6,873 nucleotides of DNA, from NCBI GenBank assembly GCA_022013395.1, contig JAKLQL010000365.1:1-6873 (forward strand), in the 5' to 3' direction. Both the position numbers and the translations under genes were made by a program. How positions within the stretch are numbered: the first letter of the stretch is position 1; every line of letters begins with the position of its first letter. Below are positions 1 to 6,859 of the stretch, piece by piece. The notes beneath the pieces were generated by a model, which searched no databases, had not been told where the DNA came from, and saw nothing but the letters and a program-made list of their open reading frames with translations. The DNA is from Acetobacterium sp. (lineage in GTDB: Bacteria > Bacillota > Clostridia > Eubacteriales > Eubacteriaceae).

Positions 1-881
1 AGGTCTGTTAGTTCTTTTCCATATTCTGCCCTAAAATTCAATTGTTTTTTACTTGGAAGTGATAACTCAAGACTTCTGGCGTGAAGCGCCTGATGGGCCA
101 TTTCATAGCAATCTAATTTATCTGAATTGGCCTCATTATATAAAGTATCACCGATAATTGGATTTCCCAGATGTTTTAAATGCACCCGTATTTGGTGGGT
201 TCGTCCGGTTTCCAGAACCAATTCCACTAATGATGCGTTTTGATATTCTTCCAGCACCTTGTAGCGCGTAACTGAAGGTTTCCCCTCATCCATCACCACC
301 CGATGAATACAGTCCTCATAGGGTTGTCCGATCGGGGCATCAATGATTCCTTCCTTACTGGGAAGCCTGCCATGAACAAAAGCATGGTAAACCTTCCGGA
401 CCTGACCCAGATTCATTTCTTTTTGAACGAAATGATGCACATATTTATTTTTGGCGATGGCGACAATTCCGGTTGTATCCCGATCCAGCCGATTGATAAA
501 ACGTATTTTTGCGGAAACCCCATTATTTTTCCAATAATAGCTGATGTAATTTGCCAGGGTGTCCAATTGATGACTTTTGGTCGGATGTGTTACACAAAAT
601 GGCGGTTTATTAATCACTAATAATTCATCATCTTCGTAGACAACATTAATTTTACCCAGAACTGGCTCCCCATCGATATCTTCCTGGGGCATTCTAATTT
701 CAATAACATCCCCTGCCTTAATCGCCTGTCCCAGAAAACATTCCTTTTCGTTTAAGCTGATTTTTCCAATCCGCTTAATTTCTCTGATCAATCGGCTGGA
801 GTAACTGTAACGATTGACCAACTCTTCTCTGACTAATTTTTCGTGATTTTCCGAAATATGATATGTATAAACGAGACTGAT
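1..881 (-). CDS. RluA-family 23S/tRNA-type pseudouridine synthase, C-terminal end cut by the window edge
   Basis: The protein would isomerise specific uridines in rRNA or tRNA to pseudouridine in the cytoplasm; the exact site cannot be told from sequence. About 293 residues are visible with no stop before the left edge, close to the usual ~300, so only a short tail is missing. Residues ~20-60 resemble an S4 RNA-binding domain (SSRLIREIKRIGKISLNEK). The catalytic motif NRLDRDTTGI lies at ~131-140 with the conserved Asp near 134 (counting from ATT at 884). GRTHQIRVHLKHLGNPIIGD near 227-246 is the second family signature. The start is odd: a strong GGGAGG ribosome site (890-895) points to ATT at 884 or ATC at 881 (spacing 4 or 7), and no ATG, GTG or TTG is there. 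An upstream in-frame TTG at 947 would begin only a few bases after the predicted transcript start, and a TTG at 821 would remove part of the S4 region. I chose 881. The family is certain; the start is not. Confidence 0.88.
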   Translation of the reverse strand, partial: MSLVYTYHISENHEKLVREELVNRYSYSSRLIREIKRIGKISLNEKECFLGQAIKAGDVIEIRMPQEDIDGEPVLGKINVVYEDDELLVINKPPFCVTHPTKSHQLDTLANYISYYWKNNGVSAKIRFINRLDRDTTGIVAIAKNKYVHHFVQKEMNLGQVRKVYHAFVHGRLPSKEGIIDAPIGQPYEDCIHRVVMDEGKPSVTRYKVLEEYQNASLVELVLETGRTHQIRVHLKHLGNPIIGDTLYNEANSDKLDCYEMAHQALHARSLELSLPSKKQLNFRAEYGKELTD

Positions 882-957
882 AATTCTACCTCCCGGTTTT
901 TTAAATGAATTTTTTGCTATCTTTTGATCAATATTATTAAAAATCAAGATTCCTTAT

Positions 958-987
958 ATTATAACCTAAATAAAATGGATACGTCAG
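958..987 (-). promoter_or_regulatory. Probable sigma-A promoter for the RluA-family gene
   Basis: Reading the minus strand, a perfect -10 TATAAT occupies 963-958. A -35-like CTGACG (four of six matches to TTGACA) occupies 987-982, with an 18-base spacer. The predicted transcript start is near 951, giving a leader of about 67 bases before the GGGAGG ribosome site. The promoter lies just after the stop of the radC remnant, so the pseudouridine synthase is probably transcribed independently of rnf, whose terminator is further upstream. The assignment rests on sequence match only. Confidence 0.5.
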
Positions 988-992
988 CAAAT

Positions 993-1175
993 TTATCGGA
1001 TCCCCAACAAACGACTTTTACAAAATTTGGCGTCCCGAGTTCCGGTGCGAATAATAATAGCAAGGCGCTCTGCGTTGCTTAAACTTCCTGCCCCATAACG
1101 AATTAGCTTTTCCTGAGGCCGTTCGTCCTCGGGCAGTTCTTTTATGGACGCATGGTAAACAGACTTTTCGCTCAC
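993..1175 (-). pseudogene. radC: radC N-terminal remnant (JAMM domain missing)
   Basis: The 60-codon frame starts with GTG at 1175, with an AGGAGG ribosome site six bases upstream. Its first ~49 residues match the N-terminal helix-hairpin-helix (UPF0758) part of Rad[21 protein letters not shown] followed by [18 protein letters not shown]. RadC is normally about 225 residues, and its conserved C-terminal MPN/JAMM metalloprotease-like domain (HxH...D) is absent here. After RTGTRDA the sequence becomes unrelated and stops at 993. I translated the bases between this stop and the next gene and found no RadC-like continuation. The conserved AELLAI segment reads AERLAI, an extra change at a normally hydrophobic site. 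This looks like a deletion remnant rather than a working gene, although the intact ribosome site means a short peptide could still be made. Confidence 0.8.
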
Positions 1176-1300
1176 AGTAAGCCTCCTCGGATCAACAATA
1201 TTACTATTTTAACAGAATCTCGAATCATTTTATACATGTTTCCTAAAATTCTCATTAAAATTTTGACTAAGTGGTTTAATTGTCATAAATTCTTAAGGAA

Positions 1301-1332
1301 AAAGACTCCTCATTTTTCAATAGGGAGTCTTT
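1301..1332 (-). terminator. Intrinsic terminator of the rnf operon
   Basis: A perfect 9-bp inverted repeat, AAAGACTCC paired with GGAGTCTTT, occupies 1324-1332 and 1301-1309 with a 14-base loop. On the minus strand the 3' arm ends in TTT and continues as TTCC, a short U-rich tail. It begins 18 bases after the frame-corrected rnfB stop, the expected place for the end of the operon transcript. The tail is short and the stem only moderately GC-rich, so some read-through into the radC remnant is possible. Confidence 0.7.
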
Positions 1333-1349
1333 AATAAATTGCTGTTTTA

Positions 1350-2350
1350 TTATCTTACTTTTTGTGGTCGTATTTCAATAGCTTTTTTTCTGCACATATC
1401 AAGGCAATTGCCGCACCCGATACATCTATTCGGATCAATAACATATGGTGGTTTTTTAAGTTCCCCGGTGATCGCATGAACGGGACAGTTTTTTGCGCAT
1501 TCTCCACACCCGACACAGTTGACGCAATGATGGATGCTTTCTTTTTACCAGTTTCCACGTCACCGGAAATACAATGCATTGGGCATTTATCAACACACTC
1601 GTAGCATTGAACACACTTGTTGTAATCAATTTTTGCACAATTGTTTTCAACTGCAACTGCGTCAAATTGACAAGCCCTCACACAGGCCCCACAAGCAATA
1701 CACGCAGTTGTACAAACACGTTTTGCCGTTTTACCGATATCAAGATTATGACATTTTACAATGACATCCTGGGTTATCGGTACTAAATTCATAATCGACT
1801 TCGGACAAGCCTCCACACATTTGCCACAAGATGTACATTTATCTGGATCAACCTTGGGCAAACCATCATCTCCCATAACAATAGCATCAAATTGACATGC
1901 TGTTTTACAGGTTCCATAACCTATACACCCAAAGCGACATCCTTTTGGTCCTCCCGTAGCAATCATTGCCTCACGACAATCCTTTTCGCCATAGTATTTT
2001 GCCCGATCTGGAGCTCTTTCAAAATTACCCTGGCAAATAACAGCAGCTATTTTTTTTACTGTACTACCAACTTTTACACCCATTATTTCGGCGATAGCTG
2101 TTGCCGATTTTGTTCCACCAACCGGACAAGCATCAGCACGTGCCTCATCATTTAAAATTGCCAAGGCCAAGGCATCACAACCGGGATAGCCACAGGCACC
2201 GCAATTTGCACCTGGAAGCGCCGCTCTGACCATCGGAAAACGGTGGTCAACATCTACTGCAAAAACTTTGGCCGCAATTGCCAGGCCAATTCCAAACAAC
2301 AAACCAAATGCACCGAGGATAACAACCGGAACTAATATCGCATTCAACAT
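1350..2350 (-). CDS. rnfB: RnfB, ferredoxin-oxidising Fe-S subunit of the Rnf complex, with an apparent -1 frame break
   Basis: RnfB is the entry point for electrons from reduced ferredoxin. Residues ~3-28 form one membrane anchor. Next comes the Fe-S domain ANCGACGYPGC (Cys 50, 53, 58, 75), then a Cys group at 138/142/148/152, then ferredoxin motifs CTSCGKCVEACP (172-182), CIACGACVRAC (217-227) and CVQCYECVDKCP (246-256). The uninterrupted frame stops at 1355 (331 residues), but after Lys270 its last 61 residues are not RnfB-like. The -1 frame from the A5 run at 1542-1546 instead reads CVGCGECAKNCPVHAITG and then CIGCGNCLDMCRKKAIEI. It ends at a TAA at 1350-1352, giving exactly 333 residues and two more [4Fe-4S] sites. 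The span given here includes that corrected end. One A lost from an A6 run explains the break. The start ATG has a weak or close ribosome site (AAGGAA, or GGGG 8 bases away). Confidence 0.95.
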
Positions 2351-2361
2351 TTCCTTATCCC

Positions 2362-2940
2362 CTACCCTAATTTCATTCCGGAAAATCCCAGAAAAGCAAT
2401 CGCCATTAAACCGGCAGTCAGTAATGCAATTGGGAAACCTTCAAGTGATAATGGTGTACCTGATGTTTCAAGGCGCTCTCGTATCCCGGCAAAAAGAACA
2501 ATCGCCAAGGTAAATCCCAGTGCCGCGCCGACACCATTAAAAATTGTCTCTATGAAATTATACTTATTCTGAATGTTTATCAGCGCAACCCCCAATACTG
2601 CACAATTCGTTGTAATAAGGGGCAGATAAACACCCAGCGCCTGATACAGAGAAGGGCTTGATTTTTTGATAACCATTTCCACTAATTGAACTAACGCCGC
2701 GATGACGAGAATAAAAGCAATGGTCTGCAAATATCCCAGATTTAATGGATTAAGAATCGAGTACTGGACTACAAAGGTAATTGCAGAAGCTATCGCCATT
2801 ACAAAGGTTACCGCCACTCCCATACCAACAGCCGTTTCAACCTGTTTGGAGACCCCTAAAAATGGACAGATACCTAAAAAACGTGATAGCACGAAGTTGT
2901 TTACAAAAATTGCACTAATCATAATGAAAATTAATGTCAT
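2362..2940 (-). CDS. rnfA: RnfA, integral membrane subunit of the Rnf complex
   Basis: RnfA is a polytopic membrane protein that pairs with RnfE in inverted topology to form the core carrying a membrane-embedded [2Fe-2S] cluster and the ion path. The 192 residues are the normal length for the family and almost entirely hydrophobic, with about six membrane segments. The family signature NNFVLSRFLGICPFLGV sits at residues 14-30, with the conserved Cys25. The second conserved Cys is Cys113 in PLITTNCAVLG. These two are the expected cluster ligands. The ATG follows a GGGGGAG ribosome site. rnfE ends 12 bases before it and rnfB begins 11 bases after it. RnfA and RnfE are homologous; RnfA is recognised here by the VLSRFLGICPFLG signature and its position before rnfB. 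Confidence 0.96.
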   Translation of the reverse strand: MTLIFIMISAIFVNNFVLSRFLGICPFLGVSKQVETAVGMGVAVTFVMAIASAITFVVQYSILNPLNLGYLQTIAFILVIAALVQLVEMVIKKSSPSLYQALGVYLPLITTNCAVLGVALINIQNKYNFIETIFNGVGAALGFTLAIVLFAGIRERLETSGTPLSLEGFPIALLTAGLMAIAFLGFSGMKLG

Positions 2941-2952
2941 CTCTTTCTCCCC

Positions 2953-3546
2953 CTATGCTTTCTTCCTGGATTGCCAGTTAATAAAACCAATAATTAGACC
3001 GAGGGTTAAAAAAGCTCCAGGCGGAAGAATCATTAACAATACTGGTTCGTAAGCGGTGCCAAAGATTGGAAATCCAAAGATACTGCCTGCTCCCAGAATT
3101 TCTCTGATTGAACCAAGCAAAGTGAGTGCCAGGGTAAAGCCAATCCCCATACCAAGTCCATCGGCAAAAGAATCCGCCACTCCATTGACAAAAGCGAATG
3201 CTTCAGCCCGAGCTAAAATGATGCAATTTACAACAATTAACGGAATATATATCCCCAAAGCCGCATCGAGCGCTGGTACATAAGCCTTCATCATCATCCC
3301 GATGATGGTAACAAAAGAAGCAATAATCACAACAAAAGCCGGGATTCTAATATTATCCGGAATAACATTTCGCATTAACGAAATTGCCACATTGGAACCA
3401 ATCAGTACCAGACAGGTCGCCAAACCCATGCCTAAACCGTTTATCGCTGATGTCGTCACCGCCAATGTCGGGCACATCCCCAATACAAGTACAAAGGTAG
3501 GGTTTTCTCGGACGATTCCCCGAGTAAGATTCTTTGCAAAATTCAT
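2953..3546 (-). CDS. rnfE: RnfE, integral membrane subunit of the Rnf complex
   Basis: RnfE is the partner of RnfA and homologous to NqrD. Its 197 residues contain about six membrane segments. The N-terminal block IVRENPTFVLVLGMCPTLAV (11-30) contains the conserved Cys25. The second conserved Cys is Cys108 in PLIVVNCIILARAEAFA. Together with the RnfA pair these are expected to hold the shared [2Fe-2S] cluster inside the membrane. The C-terminus ends in a basic, cytoplasmic-looking WQSRKKA. The ATG at 3546 has an AGGAGG site about 11 bases upstream, lying in the 15-base gap after the rnfG stop. Nothing is missing or unusual. Confidence 0.96.
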   Translation of the reverse strand: MNFAKNLTRGIVRENPTFVLVLGMCPTLAVTTSAINGLGMGLATCLVLIGSNVAISLMRNVIPDNIRIPAFVVIIASFVTIIGMMMKAYVPALDAALGIYIPLIVVNCIILARAEAFAFVNGVADSFADGLGMGIGFTLALTLLGSIREILGAGSIFGFPIFGTAYEPVLLMILPPGAFLTLGLIIGFINWQSRKKA

Positions 3547-3561
3547 CTTTACTTTTCCCTC

Positions 3562-4191
3562 CTAATTCAACAAATTCTGGTAAACTTCATTTGACAGGTT
3601 TACCCCGTCTGTAACAGCTTTCGATGTAATTGTTGCGCCGGTAATTGCCTGGATCGCATTACTACCAGCTTCCGGGATCGTTTTTACAACAGTAATTTTC
3701 TCTAGCGCAGATAAACCTTTATACTGATCTTTAAATTTCGGTTGCGTTGCTAAAGCACCTAAGCCTGGCGTTTCATTATGTTTGATAATCGTAATCCCAG
3801 TCACTTTGCCATCTTTTGAAATTCCGGTTAATACTTGGATCTCTCCGCTATAACCGCTGGTCGGCCCTGTTTTGACCGTATATCCGACAATGTCACTGTC
3901 ATTTTTGCCGATATAGGCTTCTCTTAATTCTTCTGGATTTTTAAGACCAATTTCGCTAGCCATTTCTGCTAGCCGCTCAACTGGAACGGCTTCAAAATCA
4001 GTAGCTTCCGGTAGGACTTGCTGACGGGCGATTCTATTTGTTTCTAAATTCAATTTGGCGATGGTGCCGGCAGTCACATAATTTGTCAACGCCAAAGCAC
4101 AAGCGGCGACTGCCGAAATTGCAAACAAAATAAAGCCCAGCTTAAAGACATTTTTCCAGTCAATTTTAGCTTTGTTTTCTAATTTTTCCAT
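3562..4191 (-). CDS. rnfG: RnfG, covalent-FMN subunit of the Rnf complex
   Basis: RnfG carries a covalently bound FMN on the outer face of the membrane and relays electrons within the complex. Of 209 residues, ~16-40 form the single N-terminal membrane anchor. The FMN-binding domain follows, with HNETPGLGA at 139-147 and the flavinylation motif ITGATITSKAVTDGV at 183-197. Thr187, the last residue of TGAT, is the expected FMN-phosphoester site. The attachment is normally made by the flavin transferase ApbE, which is not encoded in this window. The ATG overlaps the rnfD stop by one base (TAATG), suggesting translational coupling, and an AAAGGAGG site lies 10 bases upstream inside the end of rnfD. 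Confidence 0.96.
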   Translation of the reverse strand: MEKLENKAKIDWKNVFKLGFILFAISAVAACALALTNYVTAGTIAKLNLETNRIARQQVLPEATDFEAVPVERLAEMASEIGLKNPEELREAYIGKNDSDIVGYTVKTGPTSGYSGEIQVLTGISKDGKVTGITIIKHNETPGLGALATQPKFKDQYKGLSALEKITVVKTIPEAGSNAIQAITGATITSKAVTDGVNLSNEVYQNLLN

Positions 4192-5147
4192 TATGCCTTG
4201 GCCTCCTTTGTCTTTTTGGCGAAACCATAAATTTTTTCTTTGGTGAAGCGTTCAATTAAAGGTGTCGCAACGTTCATCAGCAGAATTGAATAGGAGCAGC
4301 CTTCTGGATATCCTCCATATAAACGAATGATCATGGTGATTAGACCACACCCCACCGCATAGATAATCTGACCTTTTGATGTTACTGGAGATGATGCATA
4401 ATCGGTTGCCATAAAAAAGGCTCCCAACATAACCCCACCTGAAACAATATGGACAATTGGGTCCTGGCCAACCATCAAAGCAAAAATTCCAATGGTTAAT
4501 AAGTAAATGGTTGGAATTCGCCAGCTGATAATACCTCTAAAAATAAGATAAAGCCCACCCAACAGTAAAGCCAGCGCCGAAATTTCACCAATACAACCGT
4601 AGACACCGTTTAAGCCGGTAAATAAATCCAATGTTGATGGCATACTGGCAAAGTCACCAGACTTTAACAGGGCCAGCGGTGTTGCCGATGTAACGGTATC
4701 AAAGGTAGGAATATAAGCCGTACTGGTCATATGTCCCGGCCAGGATGCCAATAAGAACGCTCTTGCCGCCAGCGCGGGGTTCATAAAATTCTGTCCCAAA
4801 CCACCAAAACACTGTTTGACAATGGCAATCGCAAAAACAGACCCCACCACAGCCAGCCACCAGGGTGCATTAATCGGCAAATTAAATGCTAACAGCACTC
4901 CGGTTACCACAGCACTCCAGTCATTGACAGTGATTGGTTTTTTCAATAATTTTTGAATGATCGCTTCAGTAGCTACCGAAGCGATTACACAGATTGCGAC
5001 TAGCGCTAATGCCCAGGTTCCGAAAACGTATCCTGCCACGGCCAATGCTGGCAATAAAGCAATCAAAACATTTTGCATAATGCTGGCAGTGGAATGGTTT
5101 GCCCGAATATGAGGGGATGAGGACATGGTAAGATTTAATTCATTCAT
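4191..5147 (-). CDS. rnfD: RnfD, membrane subunit with covalent FMN
   Basis: RnfD is a polytopic membrane protein homologous to NqrB that carries a second covalent FMN and contributes to ion transport. From ATG at 5147 it has 318 residues, a usual length. Conserved blocks are GGLGQNFMNPALAARAFLLA (115-134), the flavinylation motif TSATPLALLKSG (153-164; Thr156 expected to carry FMN), MLGAFFMATDYASSPVTSKG (240-259) and YGGYPEGCSYSILLMNVATP (277-296). Roughly nine to ten hydrophobic segments are present. A TTG one codon upstream (5150) is possible, but the AGGAGG site is seven bases from the ATG and only four from the TTG, so ATG is preferred. The site overlaps the rnfC stop region, and the gap to rnfC is 11 bases. 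Confidence 0.95.
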   Translation of the reverse strand: MNELNLTMSSSPHIRANHSTASIMQNVLIALLPALAVAGYVFGTWALALVAICVIASVATEAIIQKLLKKPITVNDWSAVVTGVLLAFNLPINAPWWLAVVGSVFAIAIVKQCFGGLGQNFMNPALAARAFLLASWPGHMTSTAYIPTFDTVTSATPLALLKSGDFASMPSTLDLFTGLNGVYGCIGEISALALLLGGLYLIFRGIISWRIPTIYLLTIGIFALMVGQDPIVHIVSGGVMLGAFFMATDYASSPVTSKGQIIYAVGCGLITMIIRLYGGYPEGCSYSILLMNVATPLIERFTKEKIYGFAKKTKEAKA

Positions 5148-5158
5148 CAATGTTCCTC

Positions 5159-6490
5159 CTAATTTCCTTTTCTTCGTTGAGCGACAATTTCGCGTTTAGC
5201 CACCCGAATTGACGAAACCAGGGTCCGTTTTGCCGGGCAGATATATGAACAACTCCCACATTCAATACAATCCATAGCATTGTTTGCTTCGCATTTATCC
5301 CATTTATTTTTTTGAGAATAGGCAGCAATATTAAAAGGCTGTAAATGAATCGGACAGACTCTCATGCATTTTCCGCAACGAATACAATTTGATGGCGGCG
5401 CTATCTCAGCTGACGCTTTTGTCAGACATAAAATACCTGAAGTTGCTTTTATCACCGGAACGTCGGTACTAAACTGGGTGATTCCCATCATCGGTCCGCC
5501 CAGAATGATTTTTCCTACTTCAGAAACAAAGCCGTCACATTGATCAATAACGGATTGTAAGGTAACCCCGATTCGGATTTCCATCGTCTGCGGATTTTTT
5601 ATTGCATCCCCGGCACAGGTAAGATACCGTTTGTATAAAGGCATTCCGGTTATCATGGATTCAGCGATCTGAGCAGCTGTGCCAACATTCATCACAATCA
5701 CCCCGGTATCAGTGGGGAGTCCACCTGAGGGTACTTGCCGACCGGTAATAGCTGTAATTAACTGTTTCTCTGCACCCTGAGGATATTTTGTACGAAGCGA
5801 GTAAACTTCAAGTCTGGGATCACTGCCGATCGCTTTTGTCAAGGCTTCAATGGCATCGGTTTTATTATCCTCAATTCCTATAAATCCTTTTTCAACACTG
5901 ACTGCTTTCATTGCTATTTTTAATCCCACTACAATCCTGTCAGCGTGCAACAACATCAGATGATGATCCGCTGTTAAATTAGGTTCGCATTCTGCCCCAT
6001 TTAATATGATACAGTCAACCTTTTTAGCAGGGGGAACTTCCAATTTCACATGGGTTGGAAAGGTCCCCCCACCTAAGCCAACAATGCCAGCATCCAGAAC
6101 CATTTTTTTGAGGGCCTCGGCATCCATTTCTTCCAATAAGCCATAGGGTTTAATACTGGGATCAATGGTATCCAGACCATCTGATTCAACGACAACCGAC
6201 AGGATCATATCTCCCGATGGATGGGGTCTTTCTTCTACCGCCACAACTTTCCCTGATACACTTGCATGAATGGGTACCGATACAAAACCATTTGGTTCAC
6301 CTATCTTTTGACCCAGAAAAACGAGATCGCCTTTTTTTACCACGGGCGTGCATGGTGCGCCAATATGCATTGCCATTGGGATTGTCACCATTTTCGGTGC
6401 GATACCATAAGCCAAGGGTACTCCGACTGTACTTTCCTTTCCATCAGGTGGGTGAATCCCGCCCCTAAAAGTTCCATATTTTACATTCAT
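5159..6490 (-). CDS. rnfC: RnfC, NADH/NAD+-binding peripheral subunit of the Rnf complex
   Basis: RnfC is the cytoplasmic subunit where electrons reach NAD+ in acetogens; it is related to the NADH-dehydrogenase 51-kDa flavoprotein. The 443 residues begin with the RnfC signature GGIHPP (10-15). The Gly-rich nucleotide/FMN region GIVGLGGGTFPTHVKL lies at 135-150 and ILNGAECEPNLTADHHLM at 162-179. Two [4Fe-4S] motifs follow: CIRCGKCMRVCP (Cys 369/372/375/379) and CIECGSCSYICPAKR (Cys 408/411/414/418). It is the first gene of the operon. The ribosome site GAGGAG (6508-6503) is 12 bases from the ATG, longer than optimal, but no alternative start is visible in frame. The stop is TAG at 5161-5159. 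Confidence 0.97.
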   Translation of the reverse strand: MNVKYGTFRGGIHPPDGKESTVGVPLAYGIAPKMVTIPMAMHIGAPCTPVVKKGDLVFLGQKIGEPNGFVSVPIHASVSGKVVAVEERPHPSGDMILSVVVESDGLDTIDPSIKPYGLLEEMDAEALKKMVLDAGIVGLGGGTFPTHVKLEVPPAKKVDCIILNGAECEPNLTADHHLMLLHADRIVVGLKIAMKAVSVEKGFIGIEDNKTDAIEALTKAIGSDPRLEVYSLRTKYPQGAEKQLITAITGRQVPSGGLPTDTGVIVMNVGTAAQIAESMITGMPLYKRYLTCAGDAIKNPQTMEIRIGVTLQSVIDQCDGFVSEVGKIILGGPMMGITQFSTDVPVIKATSGILCLTKASAEIAPPSNCIRCGKCMRVCPIHLQPFNIAAYSQKNKWDKCEANNAMDCIECGSCSYICPAKRTLVSSIRVAKREIVAQRRKGN

Positions 6491-6622
6491 TTTAAGTTAA
6501 CGCTCCTCAATCATTTTTACAAAACATGTTCTTGATCTATATGTACCACATAATAATATAAAATAGCATCTTTATATTATTTTCATGTTTCAGGTTTTTT
6601 TCTCTAAATAAATGATCCTTGC
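6491..6622 (-). other. AT-rich leader directly upstream of rnfC
   Basis: This stretch has no credible gene. It holds the GAGGAG ribosome site of rnfC at 6508-6503 and a very AT-rich block at about 6540-6600 with several -10-like hexamers, none paired with a convincing -35 box. A 13-base inverted repeat, TATGT-ACC-ACATA, sits at 6540-6552. The rnf promoter probably lies here or further upstream, but I cannot place it from the sequence. Confidence 0.4.
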
Positions 6623-6757
6623 CAGGCCTGATGAACCGCTTACTCTTAGCGCTGCATTTATAACAATGACAAATCAAAACATGCTCCCGTGTTTTGACGC
6701 CGTTCGCTGGCAATCGCCAAATGTGAGCGAGCCTCAACTTCGCTCGTTGCCTCCACG
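6623..6757 (-). other. Hairpin-dense non-coding segment upstream of rnfC, possible structured RNA or dispersed repeat
   Basis: Five inverted repeats fall within 135 bases: GAGCGA/TCGCTC (6725-6730 with 6740-6745), TGGC/GCCA (6708-6719), an 8-bp stem TCAAAACA/TGTTTTGA with an 8-base loop (6674-6681 with 6690-6697), CGCT/AGCG (6637-6651) and the palindrome CAGGCCTG (6623-6630). The base composition is clearly richer in GC than the flanking leader. Two short frames cross it without ribosome sites and look spurious. It could be a structured RNA on the minus strand, part of an rnf leader, or a copy of a genomic repeat. I do not recognise the family; strand assignment follows the neighbouring genes. 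Confidence 0.4.
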
Positions 6758-6792
6758 AAAAAAAGTGGGAAACTCTCTAAAGAGCATCCCAC
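6758..6792 (-). terminator. Strong intrinsic terminator or attenuator upstream of rnfC
   Basis: On the minus strand GTGGGA (6792-6787) pairs with TCCCAC (6770-6765). An inner CTCT/AGAG stem has a TTAG loop, and seven T residues follow (6764-6758). This is a textbook Rho-independent terminator for leftward transcription. It lies 268 bases before rnfC, so it either ends an upstream transcript outside the window or acts conditionally on the rnf leader. The opposite strand has no U-tract, so it is one-directional. Confidence 0.75.
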
Positions 6793-6859
6793 CCAGGAAA
6801 CGAAGTTTTCTTGAAAACAGACTGGCGTCTGTCCAACCGTAAGTACATATTTGATCAAT

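Noticed and set aside
303..620. 105-codon plus-strand frame
   Set aside because: It lies wholly antisense to the clearly recognisable RluA-family gene and has no family similarity of its own.
1541..1547. Canonical -1 programmed frameshift heptamer in rnfB
   Set aside because: The site reads T AAA AAG, so the P-site codon would not re-pair after slipping, and I see no clear upstream ribosome-like stimulator. A one-base loss is the simpler explanation.
1456..1665. Minus-strand frame overlapping rnfB at the frame break
   Set aside because: It is the third frame, not the one that continues the ferredoxin motifs; the true continuation has no start codon of its own and only makes sense as part of rnfB.
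1892..2155. Plus-strand frame, Cys- and Ser-rich
   Set aside because: It is the antisense shadow of rnfB; its composition reflects the Cys and Gly codons of the opposite strand.
5140..5328. Minus-strand 62-codon frame spanning the rnfC/rnfD junction
   Set aside because: It is an out-of-frame reading of the rnfC Fe-S region with no ribosome site or domain.
6625..6660. tRNA-like GGTTCATC near the hairpin cluster
   Set aside because: No acceptor stem, anticodon arm or complete T-arm can be drawn around it.
6537..6737. 66-codon minus-strand frame in the rnf leader
   Set aside because: It starts with TTG without a ribosome site, overlaps the other frame and the hairpin cluster, and has no recognisable domain.
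6658..6858. 66-codon minus-strand frame across the upstream terminator
   Set aside because: It starts with TTG inside the region just after a TATAAT box, has no ribosome site, and reads through a terminator hairpin and T7 tract. The DNA is better explained as structured non-coding sequence.
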